Below are positions 1 to 7,172 of a stretch of 20,571 nt of DNA, piece by piece. Each line of letters opens with the position of its first letter. Position 1 is the stretch's first letter. The stretch comes from an uncultured Clostridia bacterium (GTDB lineage Bacteria; Bacillota; Clostridia; Peptostreptococcales; Anaerovoracaceae), in contig CAKQNZ010000018.1 of the NCBI GenBank assembly GCA_934255435.1, positions 1-20,571 of the forward strand, written 5' to 3'. The notes below the pieces were generated by a model. The model ran no database searches and had not been told where the DNA came from. It saw only the letters and a program-made list of their open reading frames with translations. Position numbers and translations under genes: made by a program.

Positions 1-21
1 CGAATCCTGTCATCCCGACCA
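1..21 (+). tRNA. tRNA-Pro, 3' end only (5' part outside window)
   Basis: The window opens inside a T-loop (CGAATCC), continues through the T-stem and the acceptor 3' strand CATCCCG, and ends with A and an encoded CCA. A G at position 72 followed by A73 implies a C1-G72 pair, which is characteristic of bacterial tRNA-Pro. An intrinsic terminator follows two bases later, so this looks like a genuine gene end and not a fragment. The anticodon is not visible. It runs opposite to all the protein genes here. Confidence 0.8.
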
Positions 22-22
22 G

Positions 23-50
23 AAAACAGATCCGAAAGGGTCTGTTTTTT
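23..50 (+). terminator. Intrinsic terminator of the tRNA-Pro transcript
   Basis: The arms ACAGATCC and GGGTCTGT form an 8-bp stem (one G-T pair) closed by a GAAA tetraloop. The stem can be extended by A-T pairs and is followed by a run of six T. It lies immediately after the CCA of tRNA-Pro and is oriented to end plus-strand transcription. Confidence 0.85.
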
Positions 51-133
51 ATAGCGCAGGATATTTCTCGTAGAGAAATTGACGAAGCTTCAAAGAAAGT
101 ACATTAAATGCGTTGCTGCACAGCAGCAACATC

Positions 134-174
134 TGCGCATAGAAATCAAAGATTTCGTTTTGCGCACTTTTTTT
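134..174 (+). terminator. Possible second plus-strand intrinsic terminator
   Basis: Arms TGCGCA (134-139) and TGCGCA (161-166) enclose a second stem, GAAATC/GATTTC, with an AAA loop. The hairpin is followed on the plus strand by C and seven T. The internal loop (TA against GTTT) weakens it. It could back up the tRNA-Pro terminator, or be just one of the local palindromes with a chance T-run. Confidence 0.45.
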
Positions 175-183
175 ATAAAAAAT

Positions 184-197
184 AGGATTCGAACCTG
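184..197 (-). repeat. Inverted copy of a tRNA-Pro T-arm (14 bp)
   Basis: Read on the minus strand this is CAGGTTCGAATCCT, a T-stem/T-loop of the kind expected in the tRNA-Pro whose 3' end opens the window. It is followed by TATTTTTTATAAA, so no acceptor stem or CCA is present and the outer T-stem pairs are lost. The upstream minus-strand sequence does not fold into D and anticodon arms. It is therefore a fragment and not a tRNA gene. Confidence 0.5.
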
Positions 198-307
198 AAA
201 AGGCTGCGGCGTATAGGCAGACAGTCCGGTGGACTGTCTGGCAGCCGCATGTCCAAAGGATGCGCTCGGCAGCCTGCAGGACGGCAAATCACGCAGTGAT
301 ATGCGTA

Positions 308-322
308 AATCCTGTCATCCCG
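308..322 (+). repeat. Direct repeat of the tRNA-Pro 3' end (15 bp)
   Basis: AATCCTGTCATCCCG is identical to bases 3-17, covering the T-loop end, the T-stem and the whole acceptor 3' strand of tRNA-Pro. The copy then diverges (GGCA in place of ACCA). With the real tRNA end it brackets the palindrome-rich stretch, an arrangement like the attL/attR of an element that integrated into a tRNA gene. No integrase or other gene remains between the two copies. Confidence 0.6.
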
Positions 323-325
323 GGC

Positions 326-368
326 AAAAAAAGACCGGTCTGATGCAGCATCTCTGCACCGGACCGGT
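326..368 (-). terminator. Intrinsic terminator of the rimP-ribF operon
   Basis: On the minus strand ACCGGTC pairs perfectly with GACCGGT (7 bp). Inside the loop GCAG pairs with CTGC. The stem is followed by C and seven T. It starts 35 bases after the ribF stop codon and is correctly placed to end the long minus-strand operon. Confidence 0.9.
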
Positions 369-402
369 GATTTATCCTTTATATCTCCTGCATATGATCC
401 AT

Positions 403-1338
403 CTACAGCATACCCCTCTCTCTGTGATATGCCTTGGCCATGATGCAGTCCTGTTCTATCTGTCTGCTAAGCTCATCCACACTGTCGAATTTGCGTTCAG
501 GACGTGTACACTTGACGAACTCCACATATATGTTCTTACCGTAAAGCTCTTTGTCGAAATTGAATATATGAGTCTCCACATTCTTGTGATACTTGCCTAT
601 GGTCGGCTTCACTCCCACGTTCGTCACGCTGGGATACTTTATGCTGTTGTAATTGCAGTAAGTGATATACACACCGTTGGGAGGACTCACCATACTCTCG
701 TCTATCATGATGTTCGAAGTTGGGAATCCTATGGTACGTCCCAGTTTGTTGCCTACGACAACCTCACCGCCTATCTCATAGAGGCGCCCCATGAATCTGG
801 CGCATTTCTCCATGCTGCCTTCTTCTATAAGACCTCTGATATATGTGCTGCTGACAACGACATCATCTATCTTGTATGGCTCCTGTACATGGATACCGAA
901 ACCTTTTTTAAGGCCTTCATGCATCAGGACTTCCGGAGTCCCCGACGCCTTGTATCCGAAACTGTAATTGAAACCGCAGTATGCTTCCCTTATCCTGAAT
1001 TTCTTTATCAGGATCTCATCTATGAACGCTTCGGGAGACATCTTAAGTATTTCCTTCGTGAACGGTATGTTGAACATATAGTCCACGCCCATACTTTCGA
1101 TGATCTTTGCCTTTTCCTCCGCATATAAAATATTCTTTACAGGCGGTACGTTCTCAAGCAATGTGCTGGTATGGTTGGAAAAAGTGAACACTGCACTTCT
1201 GAGACCTGCCACCTGAGCGCTTTTCACAGTCCGCTCTATTATCTGCTGATGTCCTTTGTGCACTCCGTCGAAATTGCCGAGTGCTACAACAGTTTCATCT
1301 ATATCCTTTATTTCATCCAAAGAATTGAATATTTTCAT
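403..1338 (-). CDS. ribF: Bifunctional riboflavin kinase / FAD synthetase
   Basis: RibF converts riboflavin to FMN and then FMN to FAD in the cytoplasm. The 311-residue protein has the N-terminal FAD-synthetase nucleotidyltransferase domain, with the motif GNFDGVHKGH at residues 21-30. The C-terminal riboflavin-kinase domain shows GRTIGFPTSN and the PNGVY motif. I chose the ATG at 1338 because GAGG lies 7 bases upstream and the protein then begins MKIFNSL. A TTG at 1356 would overlap truB and has no such support. The gene starts one base after the truB stop codon, so translational coupling is likely. It is the last gene of the operon and is followed by a terminator. Its pairing with truB is widely conserved. 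Confidence 0.95.
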   Translation of the reverse strand: MKIFNSLDEIKDIDETVVALGNFDGVHKGHQQIIERTVKSAQVAGLRSAVFTFSNHTSTLLENVPPVKNILYAEEKAKIIESMGVDYMFNIPFTKEILKMSPEAFIDEILIKKFRIREAYCGFNYSFGYKASGTPEVLMHEGLKKGFGIHVQEPYKIDDVVVSSTYIRGLIEEGSMEKCARFMGRLYEIGGEVVVGNKLGRTIGFPTSNIMIDESMVSPPNGVYITYCNYNSIKYPSVTNVGVKPTIGKYHKNVETHIFNFDKELYGKNIYVEFVKCTRPERKFDSVDELSRQIEQDCIMAKAYHRERGML

Positions 1339-1339
1339 T

Positions 1340-2290
1340 TTACCGCCTCGCCACAAAAATTTTATCTGCCTTTAAAACTTTTTCTTTACTGTCATGATAT
1401 CCTGTTCCGAGAAATTCCCCAGTCTCCTCCTGGTATACACGGTACAGATCCCTGTAAGGTACGCCACGATGGTTTTTCATGTCTCCGCTGTAGGGCGGCT
1501 GCTGGACCTTTTTCACCTGATACCAGCGAATGCTGTTGCCTCTGCTGAAATATACAGTCCTGTCTGCATTCATGGTTATTTTACCCATGTTGACAAGTGG
1601 AACATCCGTAGGTACGATATACCGGTCTACCTCCTCGCTGCTCATGGATTTTAGTGCTTCCGGAGATACCGATCCCGACAGATCGAAAACACCGCTGGCT
1701 GTACGTTTGAGTGATGTCAGGACGCCACCGCATCCAAGAGCCTCACCAAGGTCATTGCAGATGGTGCGTATATATGTACCTTTGGAGCATTTCACCTCGA
1801 AGGATACTTCCATACGGTTCATGTCTATGTTCCTGATATCTATATGATCGATATGCACCCTGCGGGGCTTTACTTCTACATGCTCTCCCGCACGTGCATA
1901 TTCATACAGTTTCTTTCCGTTGAGTTTTACTGCGGAATATCCTGGAGGTGTCTGCTCTATGTCTCCTGTAAAGCTTCTGAGGGCGTCTTCGATGTCAGCA
2001 GCAGTTATGCCTGCTGTACTGCCTGTCTGTATCCGCTGCCCCCATATATCCTGAGTATCTGTGACCATTCCCAGCCTGGCTGTGCACTCATAGGTTTTGT
2101 GATCCAGATCCAGATACTCCATTATCCTTGTGGCCTTGCCTATGAATACCGGCAGCAGCCCCTCAGCCATAGGGTCCAGCGTACCGCCATGGCCTGTTTT
2201 TTTCCTGTCGGCAGCTCTCCTGCAAACAGCAACGCAGTCATGAGAAGTCCAGTTCTGCGGTTTGTTCAAAATCAAAATGCCATCTTTCAT
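1340..2290 (-). CDS. truB: tRNA pseudouridine-55 synthase
   Basis: TruB isomerises U55 to pseudouridine in the T-loop of nearly all tRNAs. At 316 residues it is of usual length. The N-terminal catalytic domain contains GHGGTLDPMAEG, with the catalytic aspartate at residue 39, and KCSKGTYIRT in the middle. The C-terminal part after about residue 240 is PUA-like but diverged. It follows nrnA by 35 bases and is directly followed by ribF. The ribosome binding site is weak: GGGAG lies about 13 bases from the ATG, so translation may depend on coupling. The order nrnA-truB-ribF is typical of Clostridia. Confidence 0.95.
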   Translation of the reverse strand: MKDGILILNKPQNWTSHDCVAVCRRAADRKKTGHGGTLDPMAEGLLPVFIGKATRIMEYLDLDHKTYECTARLGMVTDTQDIWGQRIQTGSTAGITAADIEDALRSFTGDIEQTPPGYSAVKLNGKKLYEYARAGEHVEVKPRRVHIDHIDIRNIDMNRMEVSFEVKCSKGTYIRTICNDLGEALGCGGVLTSLKRTASGVFDLSGSVSPEALKSMSSEEVDRYIVPTDVPLVNMGKITMNADRTVYFSRGNSIRWYQVKKVQQPPYSGDMKNHRGVPYRDLYRVYQEETGEFLGTGYHDSKEKVLKADKIFVARR

Positions 2291-2325
2291 CTGCTAAATA
2301 ATTCTCCCATCGTAATGTCATCAGG

Positions 2326-3300
2326 TCACATCTGTCCTTCAAGGCTTGCGGTGATCTCACGCTTTACAACTGCCAGCGCCTCTGACATATCCATATCCAG
2401 AGTGCATCCTGCAGCTTTGATGTGACCGCCTCCGCCCAGTGAAACAGCTATACTGTTGACATCACCTGATGACTTTGCACGCATGCTCACTCTCACAGAA
2501 TCACCTTTTTCCTTGAGAAATGCTGCTATCTCAACGCCTTCTATGTTCCTGAGTACATCCACCATGCCCTCGGCGTCTTCTATCTTCGCAGACATTTCTT
2601 CAAGCAGCTCATCGGTGACATATGATACCGCTGCCATTCCACTGGCAAAGATCTCCATATTCTCTATGACTTTTGCCTGCAGCTGTACACGTCTGAGACT
2701 GATGTTCTGGAAAAGACGCACCATGATATCATTTTGACCGATATCATATTTCATCAGCTCTGCTGCCGTCATATGTGTTTCCGGTCCTGTGTTGGAGTAC
2801 TGAAAACATCCTGTATCTGTGACTATGCCGGTATAAAGATGTCTCGCTGCATTACTGTCTATCTCCCAGGACATTTCAAGGAACAGCCTGTATATTATCT
2901 GTGCAGCAGCACTTTCCCCACTGTCGACGTAGTAATAATCTCCGGAGGGTTCTTCCACTTCATGGTGATCTATACTTATCTTTGTCCTGCCGCTGTTATA
3001 AAGCTGCACACTGCCGGGGAACCTTTTTTCTTCACAGCAGTCCACACATATACATACATCCGGCGTGCCGATATAGTCTGTACTGCAGCTGCAGCATCCT
3101 GTATCGAGGAAATCTACATAACGAGGAAACTCGTCTTCCAGTATGACGAAAGACTCCTTGCCCTCGCTTCTGAGGTGAAGGCACAGGGCTATCGCTGAAC
3201 CCAGTGCATCACCATCAGGATTGATGTGCGGGAATATCGCCACAGACGAGGCCCCGTTCATTATACTGCCGATCTCTTTCAGCGAAGTATTACTCCTCAT
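2326..3300 (-). CDS. nrnA: DHH/DHHA1 family phosphoesterase, NrnA-like (nanoRNase / pAp phosphatase)
   Basis: NrnA-type enzymes degrade 2-5 nt RNAs and dephosphorylate 3'-phosphoadenosine 5'-phosphate. From the ATG at 3300 the protein has 324 residues. The manganese-binding motifs are HINPDGDA (residues 25-32), an Asp at 87, DHH at 111-113 and TDTG. The DHHA1 nucleic-acid-binding domain shows GGGGHIKAAG near the C-terminus. The start at 3300 has GAGG nine bases upstream. The upstream ATGs at 3321/3318 lack a ribosome binding site. The gene overlaps the end of rbfA by 11 bases. Seven cysteines occur between residues 69 and 89, which is unusual for the family. The precise substrate is inferred from the family. 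Confidence 0.88.
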   Translation of the reverse strand: MRSNTSLKEIGSIMNGASSVAIFPHINPDGDALGSAIALCLHLRSEGKESFVILEDEFPRYVDFLDTGCCSCSTDYIGTPDVCICVDCCEEKRFPGSVQLYNSGRTKISIDHHEVEEPSGDYYYVDSGESAAAQIIYRLFLEMSWEIDSNAARHLYTGIVTDTGCFQYSNTGPETHMTAAELMKYDIGQNDIMVRLFQNISLRRVQLQAKVIENMEIFASGMAAVSYVTDELLEEMSAKIEDAEGMVDVLRNIEGVEIAAFLKEKGDSVRVSMRAKSSGDVNSIAVSLGGGGHIKAAGCTLDMDMSEALAVVKREITASLEGQM

Positions 3301-3691
3301 CTGTATCGTCCTCTTCATCATGTCTGATATCCAGATCGTTTATCAGTTTATCTATATGTCTGCCATATTCCATCGACTTGTCTATTTTGAACACAAGATC
3401 GGGAACATGACGCAGTTTCACCTGGCGCCCTATTTCCTTTTTTATCAGTCCCTTGGCGTGCTTCATTCCGTCAAGGACATCCTGCTGCTGTTTCTCCGTG
3501 TCTTCTGCCTGGTTTCCCATACCCAGTACAGAAAGATATATCGTGGCATAGCTGCCATCGCTGGTTACTTCAACAGCTGTGACACTTATCATCGCAGACA
3601 GTCTCGGATCTTTGAGCTCTCTCAGCAGCAGTTCGCTTATGATCTTTTTTATCTCTTCACCAAGCCGCCCTTGTCTGTATCCTTTGCCCAT
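3290..3691 (-). CDS. rbfA: 30S ribosome-binding factor A
   Basis: RbfA is a KH-fold protein that binds the 30S subunit during late 16S rRNA maturation. The 133-residue product begins MGKGYRQGRLGEEIKK and has the family motif LRELKDPRL near residue 24, followed by the alternating strands of the KH domain. The C-terminus is acidic (HDEEDDTDEE). The ATG at 3691 is preceded by AGGAGG at 9-base spacing. A longer in-frame reading to 3814 lies inside infB and is not needed. It starts 28 bases after the infB stop. The ylxP gene found at this spot in Bacillus is absent. Confidence 0.95.
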   Translation of the reverse strand: MGKGYRQGRLGEEIKKIISELLLRELKDPRLSAMISVTAVEVTSDGSYATIYLSVLGMGNQAEDTEKQQQDVLDGMKHAKGLIKKEIGRQVKLRHVPDLVFKIDKSMEYGRHIDKLINDLDIRHDEEDDTDEE

Positions 3692-3719
3692 ATATATATA
3701 ATCCTCCTGACTGACGGAT

Positions 3720-6584
3720 CTATTCGTCTCTTTTGATCTCTTCCATAGTGAAGCACTCGATGACATCACCTTCCTTGATGTCGTTGTAGTTTTCAATTCC
3801 GATACCACATTCATATCCCTGAGCCACTTCTCTCACATCATCCTTGAATCTCTTGAGGGAAGATATTTTTCCTTCGTGGATGACGATACCATCTCTGACA
3901 AGACGTACCTGCTCGTTGCGGACCACCTTGCCGTTTGTGACATATGCACCGCCGACGATACCGACGCCAGGGACCTTGAATGTGTTTCTGATTTCCAGTG
4001 TACCCAGAACGACTTCTTTGAATTCAGGATCCAGCATACCTTTCATGGCATTTTCCACGTCGTCTATGATATCGTAGATGACTCTGTAAGTCCTTATCTG
4101 TATGCCTTCACGTTCTGCTATGGATGTCACTGCCGCACTTGGTCTTACGTTGAATCCTATGATAACGGCATCTGAAGTTCCTGCCAGCATGATGTCGGAC
4201 TCATTCACTGTACCTACACCTGTGTGGACGATCTTGACTCTGACTTTGTCATTGGAAAGTTTCTCCAGTGATGATACGATGGCTCCGACAGAACCCTGTA
4301 CGTCACCTTTGATGATGAGATTGAGTTCCTTGACTTCGCCTTCCTGGATCTGGCTGAAGAGTTCTTCCAGTGTAGTGCTGGAATTCCTTGCGAGCACTTC
4401 TTCTCTCAGCTTCATCTGTCTCTTTTCAGCTATCTCTCTGGCAAGGCTTGCATCCTTGACAGCATTGAAAACGTCTCCAGCGTGAGGTACATCTGTAAGA
4501 CCAAGCACCTCTACAGCTGTTGCCGGACCTGCCAGTCTCAGCTTCTCGCCCTTGTCGTTTGTCATGAGCCTTATCTTGCCTGAGCATGTTCCTGCTACGA
4601 TACTCATTCCTGCCTTGAGAGTTCCGTTCAGAACCAGCAGACTTGCAACAGGACCCTTCGCCTTGTCGAGTCTTGCTTCGAGGACTGTACCCAGAGCCAG
4701 TCTGTCAGGGTTTGCCTTGAGTTCCAGCACCTCTGCCTGGAGAAGTATCATCTCAAGCAGGTTCGTTATACCTTCGCCGGTCTTTGCTGATACCGGTACA
4801 GAAATGACGTCTCCGCCCCAGTCTTCTACCAGAACGCCCTTGTCTGCAAGATCTTTCTTTACAAGATCAGGATTCGCCCCCGGTTTATCCATCTTGTTTA
4901 TAGCAACGATGATCGGCACTCCTGCTGCCTTTGCATGGCTGATGGACTCCACAGTCTGCGGCTTGACACTGTCATCTGCAGCTACTACCAGAACTGCGAT
5001 GTCTGTGGAGTGTGCACCTCTTGCCCTCATGGCTGTGAAGGCTTCATGTCCCGGTGTATCAAGGAACACTATCTTCTGTCCGTTTATTTCTACCTCTGAT
5101 GCACCTATATGCTGAGTGATACCGCCTGACTCACCGGCTGTGACATTAGTGTTTCTGATTGCATCCAGCAGCGATGTCTTACCGTGGTCGACGTGACCCA
5201 TTACTGTGATGATCGGTGCTCTCGGCTTGAGATCTTCTTCTTTGTCTTCGAATGATTCGATACCTTCTTCTTCTGTCTCTTCCTTGACATTGCCGATTGC
5301 TACCTGTATACCCATCTCCTCTGCAAGGAGCACTACTGTGTCTTCGTCCAGATTCTGATTCACATTCGCCATAACGCCCATCTTCATCAGCGTCATTATT
5401 ATCTTCGAAACTGTTGTCTTTGTCTGCTCTGCAAAACCTGCAACAGTGATAGGAACATTGATGAGCACTGTTCCTACAGGAAGTTCTACTGTTTCTACTT
5501 CCGGTTCAGGAGCAGCCTTAGGCTTGTTGTGCTTCTTGTTTCTGACCTGTTTTTCAAGGGATCTGCCCTGTGGCTTTCCTGACTTCCTGCCGCCTCTTTC
5601 AAGCTTGTCGAACTTGTCTCTTTCCTTGTCCTTGCCCTTCTTGTCGTTCCTTCTTGAACTGTTCTTCGAAGCGACTACTTCAGGAGCTGCATCGTCACGC
5701 CTCTGCGGACGCTGACCTCTGTCATTCCTGTCATTCCTGTCATTCCTGTCGTTTCTTCTGTCATCGTTTCTGCCGCCGCCTCTACGGTCGTCATTTCTTC
5801 TGCCACCCCTTCTGTTGTCGTCGTTTCTGCCGCCGCCTCTTCTGTCGCCTCTGCGATCATCTCTTCTTCTGTCTGACTGCTTTCCTGATCTTTCAGAGGA
5901 CTTTTCTGAAGCAGCTTTCTCTTCTGCTTCTCTGCGCTTTGCAGCTCTTCTTTCTGCTGCTTCTGCTTCCTCACGTCTGACATCTTCAGCCTTCTTGATG
6001 ACTTTAAGACCGCTTCTTCTCCTTGGAGGCTGCTCTTTTGCAGGTTCTTTCTTCTCAGGCACCTTCTTTTCAGGTGCTGCCTTAACTGCCTGATCAGTAT
6101 CCTTTTCAGGTGCTTTAGCCGTACGTTCTGCTTTTTTCTCAGCTGCAGGTGTCTGCTTTTCTTTTGCGATCCTCTCCTCCAGCATTTCCTTCGAAACAAC
6201 TGGTTTGCCTTCAGGCGGCTTTGGTCTGCCTTCTACCTCTTTTGAGACTACAGGTTTGCCTGCAGGCGGTTTCGCAGTATGCTTTGCATGCTGCTTTGCT
6301 GTGCTCCTGCTGGCTTTTTTCACTTCCGGCAGTTTGATATTGGCTGCCTTTACTGTGACTTTATGCTCATCCTTTTTATCTGCGTCGTTCTTTTTAGGCT
6401 TTACTCTCACTACTTTTGTCTCCGCATGAGTGTCGCCTTTGAGTATTGTATTTTTAACAGAAGCGGCATCAAGGTCCGAAAGATCGTCACCTGTACTTGC
6501 CACCTCTATTCCCATCGATTTCGCTTTTTCAAGAACATCTTCTCCGGTCAAACTAAGCTCTGATGCCAAATCCTTTATCTTCAT
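3720..6584 (-). CDS. infB: Translation initiation factor IF-2
   Basis: IF-2 is the GTPase that brings fMet-tRNA to the 30S subunit and promotes subunit joining. The protein has 954 residues. It starts with an IF2_N module (MKIKDLASELSL), then a long Lys/Glu/Ala-rich stretch, an Arg/Asp/Asn/Gly-rich repeat region and a second IF2_N module. The G domain begins near residue 455: G1 GHVDHGKT at 463-470, then GGITQHIGA, DTPGHE, NKMDK and SAKTG. Domains II, III and the fMet-tRNA-binding domain IV follow. The ATG at 6584 has AAAGGAGG nine bases upstream. A TTG at 6590 would be too close to it. The region before the G domain is about twice the length found in B. subtilis, going by memory of that protein. 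Confidence 0.97.
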   Translation of the reverse strand: MKIKDLASELSLTGEDVLEKAKSMGIEVASTGDDLSDLDAASVKNTILKGDTHAETKVVRVKPKKNDADKKDEHKVTVKAANIKLPEVKKASRSTAKQHAKHTAKPPAGKPVVSKEVEGRPKPPEGKPVVSKEMLEERIAKEKQTPAAEKKAERTAKAPEKDTDQAVKAAPEKKVPEKKEPAKEQPPRRRSGLKVIKKAEDVRREEAEAAERRAAKRREAEEKAASEKSSERSGKQSDRRRDDRRGDRRGGGRNDDNRRGGRRNDDRRGGGRNDDRRNDRNDRNDRNDRGQRPQRRDDAAPEVVASKNSSRRNDKKGKDKERDKFDKLERGGRKSGKPQGRSLEKQVRNKKHNKPKAAPEPEVETVELPVGTVLINVPITVAGFAEQTKTTVSKIIMTLMKMGVMANVNQNLDEDTVVLLAEEMGIQVAIGNVKEETEEEGIESFEDKEEDLKPRAPIITVMGHVDHGKTSLLDAIRNTNVTAGESGGITQHIGASEVEINGQKIVFLDTPGHEAFTAMRARGAHSTDIAVLVVAADDSVKPQTVESISHAKAAGVPIIVAINKMDKPGANPDLVKKDLADKGVLVEDWGGDVISVPVSAKTGEGITNLLEMILLQAEVLELKANPDRLALGTVLEARLDKAKGPVASLLVLNGTLKAGMSIVAGTCSGKIRLMTNDKGEKLRLAGPATAVEVLGLTDVPHAGDVFNAVKDASLAREIAEKRQMKLREEVLARNSSTTLEELFSQIQEGEVKELNLIIKGDVQGSVGAIVSSLEKLSNDKVRVKIVHTGVGTVNESDIMLAGTSDAVIIGFNVRPSAAVTSIAEREGIQIRTYRVIYDIIDDVENAMKGMLDPEFKEVVLGTLEIRNTFKVPGVGIVGGAYVTNGKVVRNEQVRLVRDGIVIHEGKISSLKRFKDDVREVAQGYECGIGIENYNDIKEGDVIECFTMEEIKRDE
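5720..5840 (-). repeat. Short tandem repeats encoding the NDR / RGGGRNDD region of IF-2
   Basis: Inside infB, three full copies of the 9-base unit TGTCATTCC run from 5720 to 5746 with a partial fourth, encoding repeated Asn-Asp-Arg. A separate 20-base sequence at 5764-5783 recurs identically at 5821-5840, 57 bases apart, and encodes part of RGGGRNDD. Such repeats can change copy number by slippage while staying in frame. Confidence 0.85.
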
Positions 6585-6599
6585 AAGCAAATTCCTCCT

Positions 6600-6911
6600 T
6601 TAATTTATTTCCCCATCTATTTCATTCAAAATAACTTGCGCAAAATTCCCGTCACATACAGCAAAGACATTACGTCCGCTGGCTCCTGTAGCATGCGACA
6701 GTTCGTCGCTGCTGCCGTATCTGACGAAAGGTACGTCGTATCTTCTGATTTCTTTCATTATCTTTTTTTCACTGTTTTCGGATATGTCTTCAGCTATTAT
6801 CACAAGCTTTACTTTTTTTTTCGCCATTGCAAAAGTGCATGTGTTCACACCTGATACAAGATTTCCCGATTTTTTAGCGAATCCCAGATAACTACTTATC
6901 TTTCTGTTCAT
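6600..6911 (-). CDS. ylxQ: YlxQ, L7Ae-family RNA-binding protein
   Basis: This is a 103-residue member of the L7Ae/L30e/S12e/Gadd45 family, which binds kink-turn RNA. The sequence starts MNRKISSYLGFAKKSG. It has the family core of a glycine-rich first helix end (GNLVSG), a beta strand VKLVIIAEDIS and a following NSEKK helix. The ATG at 6911 has GGGAG about ten bases upstream and gives the usual family length. The open frame extends further upstream, but that part only shadows ylxR. It overlaps ylxR by 20 bases, and its stop codon lies just before the infB ribosome binding site. Its exact RNA partner is not evident. Confidence 0.9.
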   Translation of the reverse strand: MNRKISSYLGFAKKSGNLVSGVNTCTFAMAKKKVKLVIIAEDISENSEKKIMKEIRRYDVPFVRYGSSDELSHATGASGRNVFAVCDGNFAQVILNEIDGEIN

Positions 6912-7170
6912 ATTCTTCAAACTCCCTGAATACACGTTCCAGATCATCCGGCGACAGTTCAGCATCGAAACTTCTCTGGAGAGAACGCCTTTTCTTTGCT
7001 TTCTCCATACATTCAGTGCTGTGGCAGAGATATACACCTCTTCCTCTGGCTTTCCCTGTGGGGTCCAGTGAAAGCTTTCCTTCATAATATGCGATCCTTA
7101 CAAGATCGTTCTTTGGCTTTGATTCCATACACCCTGCACATCTTCTCATCGGAACTTTTCTGTTTTTCAC
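6892..7170 (-). CDS. ylxR: YlxR (RnpM), DUF448 RNA-binding protein
   Basis: YlxR is a small basic protein encoded between nusA and infB. In B. subtilis it has been reported to bind RNase P RNA and was renamed RnpM. The signature KVPMRRCAGC is near the N-terminus, followed by GKARGRGVYLC and basic helices. A start at the GTG (7170) is preferred: GGAGG is 7 bases upstream and the protein begins MKNRKVPMRRC like its relatives. The ATG at 7176, which overlaps the nusA stop as ATGA, sits only one base from GGAGG. It would add two residues. The gene overlaps ylxQ by 20 bases. Confidence 0.9.
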   Translation of the reverse strand: MKNRKVPMRRCAGCMESKPKNDLVRIAYYEGKLSLDPTGKARGRGVYLCHSTECMEKAKKRRSLQRSFDAELSPDDLERVFREFEEYEQKDK

Positions 7171-7172
7171 GA

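Larger units (their letters stand above)
63..300. repeat. Palindrome-rich extragenic segment with a series of triloop hairpins
   Basis: No credible gene is seen in this stretch. It contains consecutive inverted repeats, six with a three-base centre: 63-79 (ATTTCTC, loop GTA), 112-130 (GTTGCTGC, loop ACA), 142-156 (GAAATC, loop AAA, flanked by TGCGCA at 134-139 and 161-166), 218-240 (CAGACAGTCC, loop GGT, extended by GGCTGC 202-207 with GCAGCC 241-246), 246-264 (CGCAT..CC, loop AAA), and 288-300 (ATCAC, loop GCA). Perfect palindromes GAAGCTTC (84-91) and CCTGCAGG (273-280) lie between them. It is probably a dispersed extragenic repeat or a decayed structured element next to the tRNA. I cannot assign a function, and copies elsewhere in the genome cannot be seen from here. 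Confidence 0.65.

Noticed and set aside
184..260. Possible minus-strand tRNA gene ending at the TTCGAATCC motif
   Set aside because: There is no acceptor stem, CCA, D-arm or anticodon arm. Only three T-stem pairs hold and the sequence after them is a T-run.
90..287. Minus-strand open frame of 65 codons across the palindromic stretch
   Set aside because: It is cysteine-, arginine- and serine-rich, runs straight through the hairpins and the tRNA T-arm fragment, and has no ribosome binding site. It looks like translated extragenic repeat.
63..300. CRISPR array
   Set aside because: The hairpin units differ from one another in sequence and spacing, and there is no repeated unit with spacers and no cas gene.
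229..1128. Long plus-strand open frame of 299 codons
   Set aside because: It lies antisense to ribF, begins inside the palindromic stretch, has no ribosome binding site or recognisable domain, and is explained by the codon composition of ribF.
3692..3814. N-terminal extension of rbfA into infB
   Set aside because: The extra 41 residues overlap the infB C-terminus, while the ATG at 3691 has a good AGGAGG and matches the family N-terminus.
5675..6199. Second minus-strand open frame of 174 codons inside infB
   Set aside because: It is an alternative frame of the low-complexity IF-2 N-terminal region, and its composition is a by-product of the Arg/Glu/Lys repeats.
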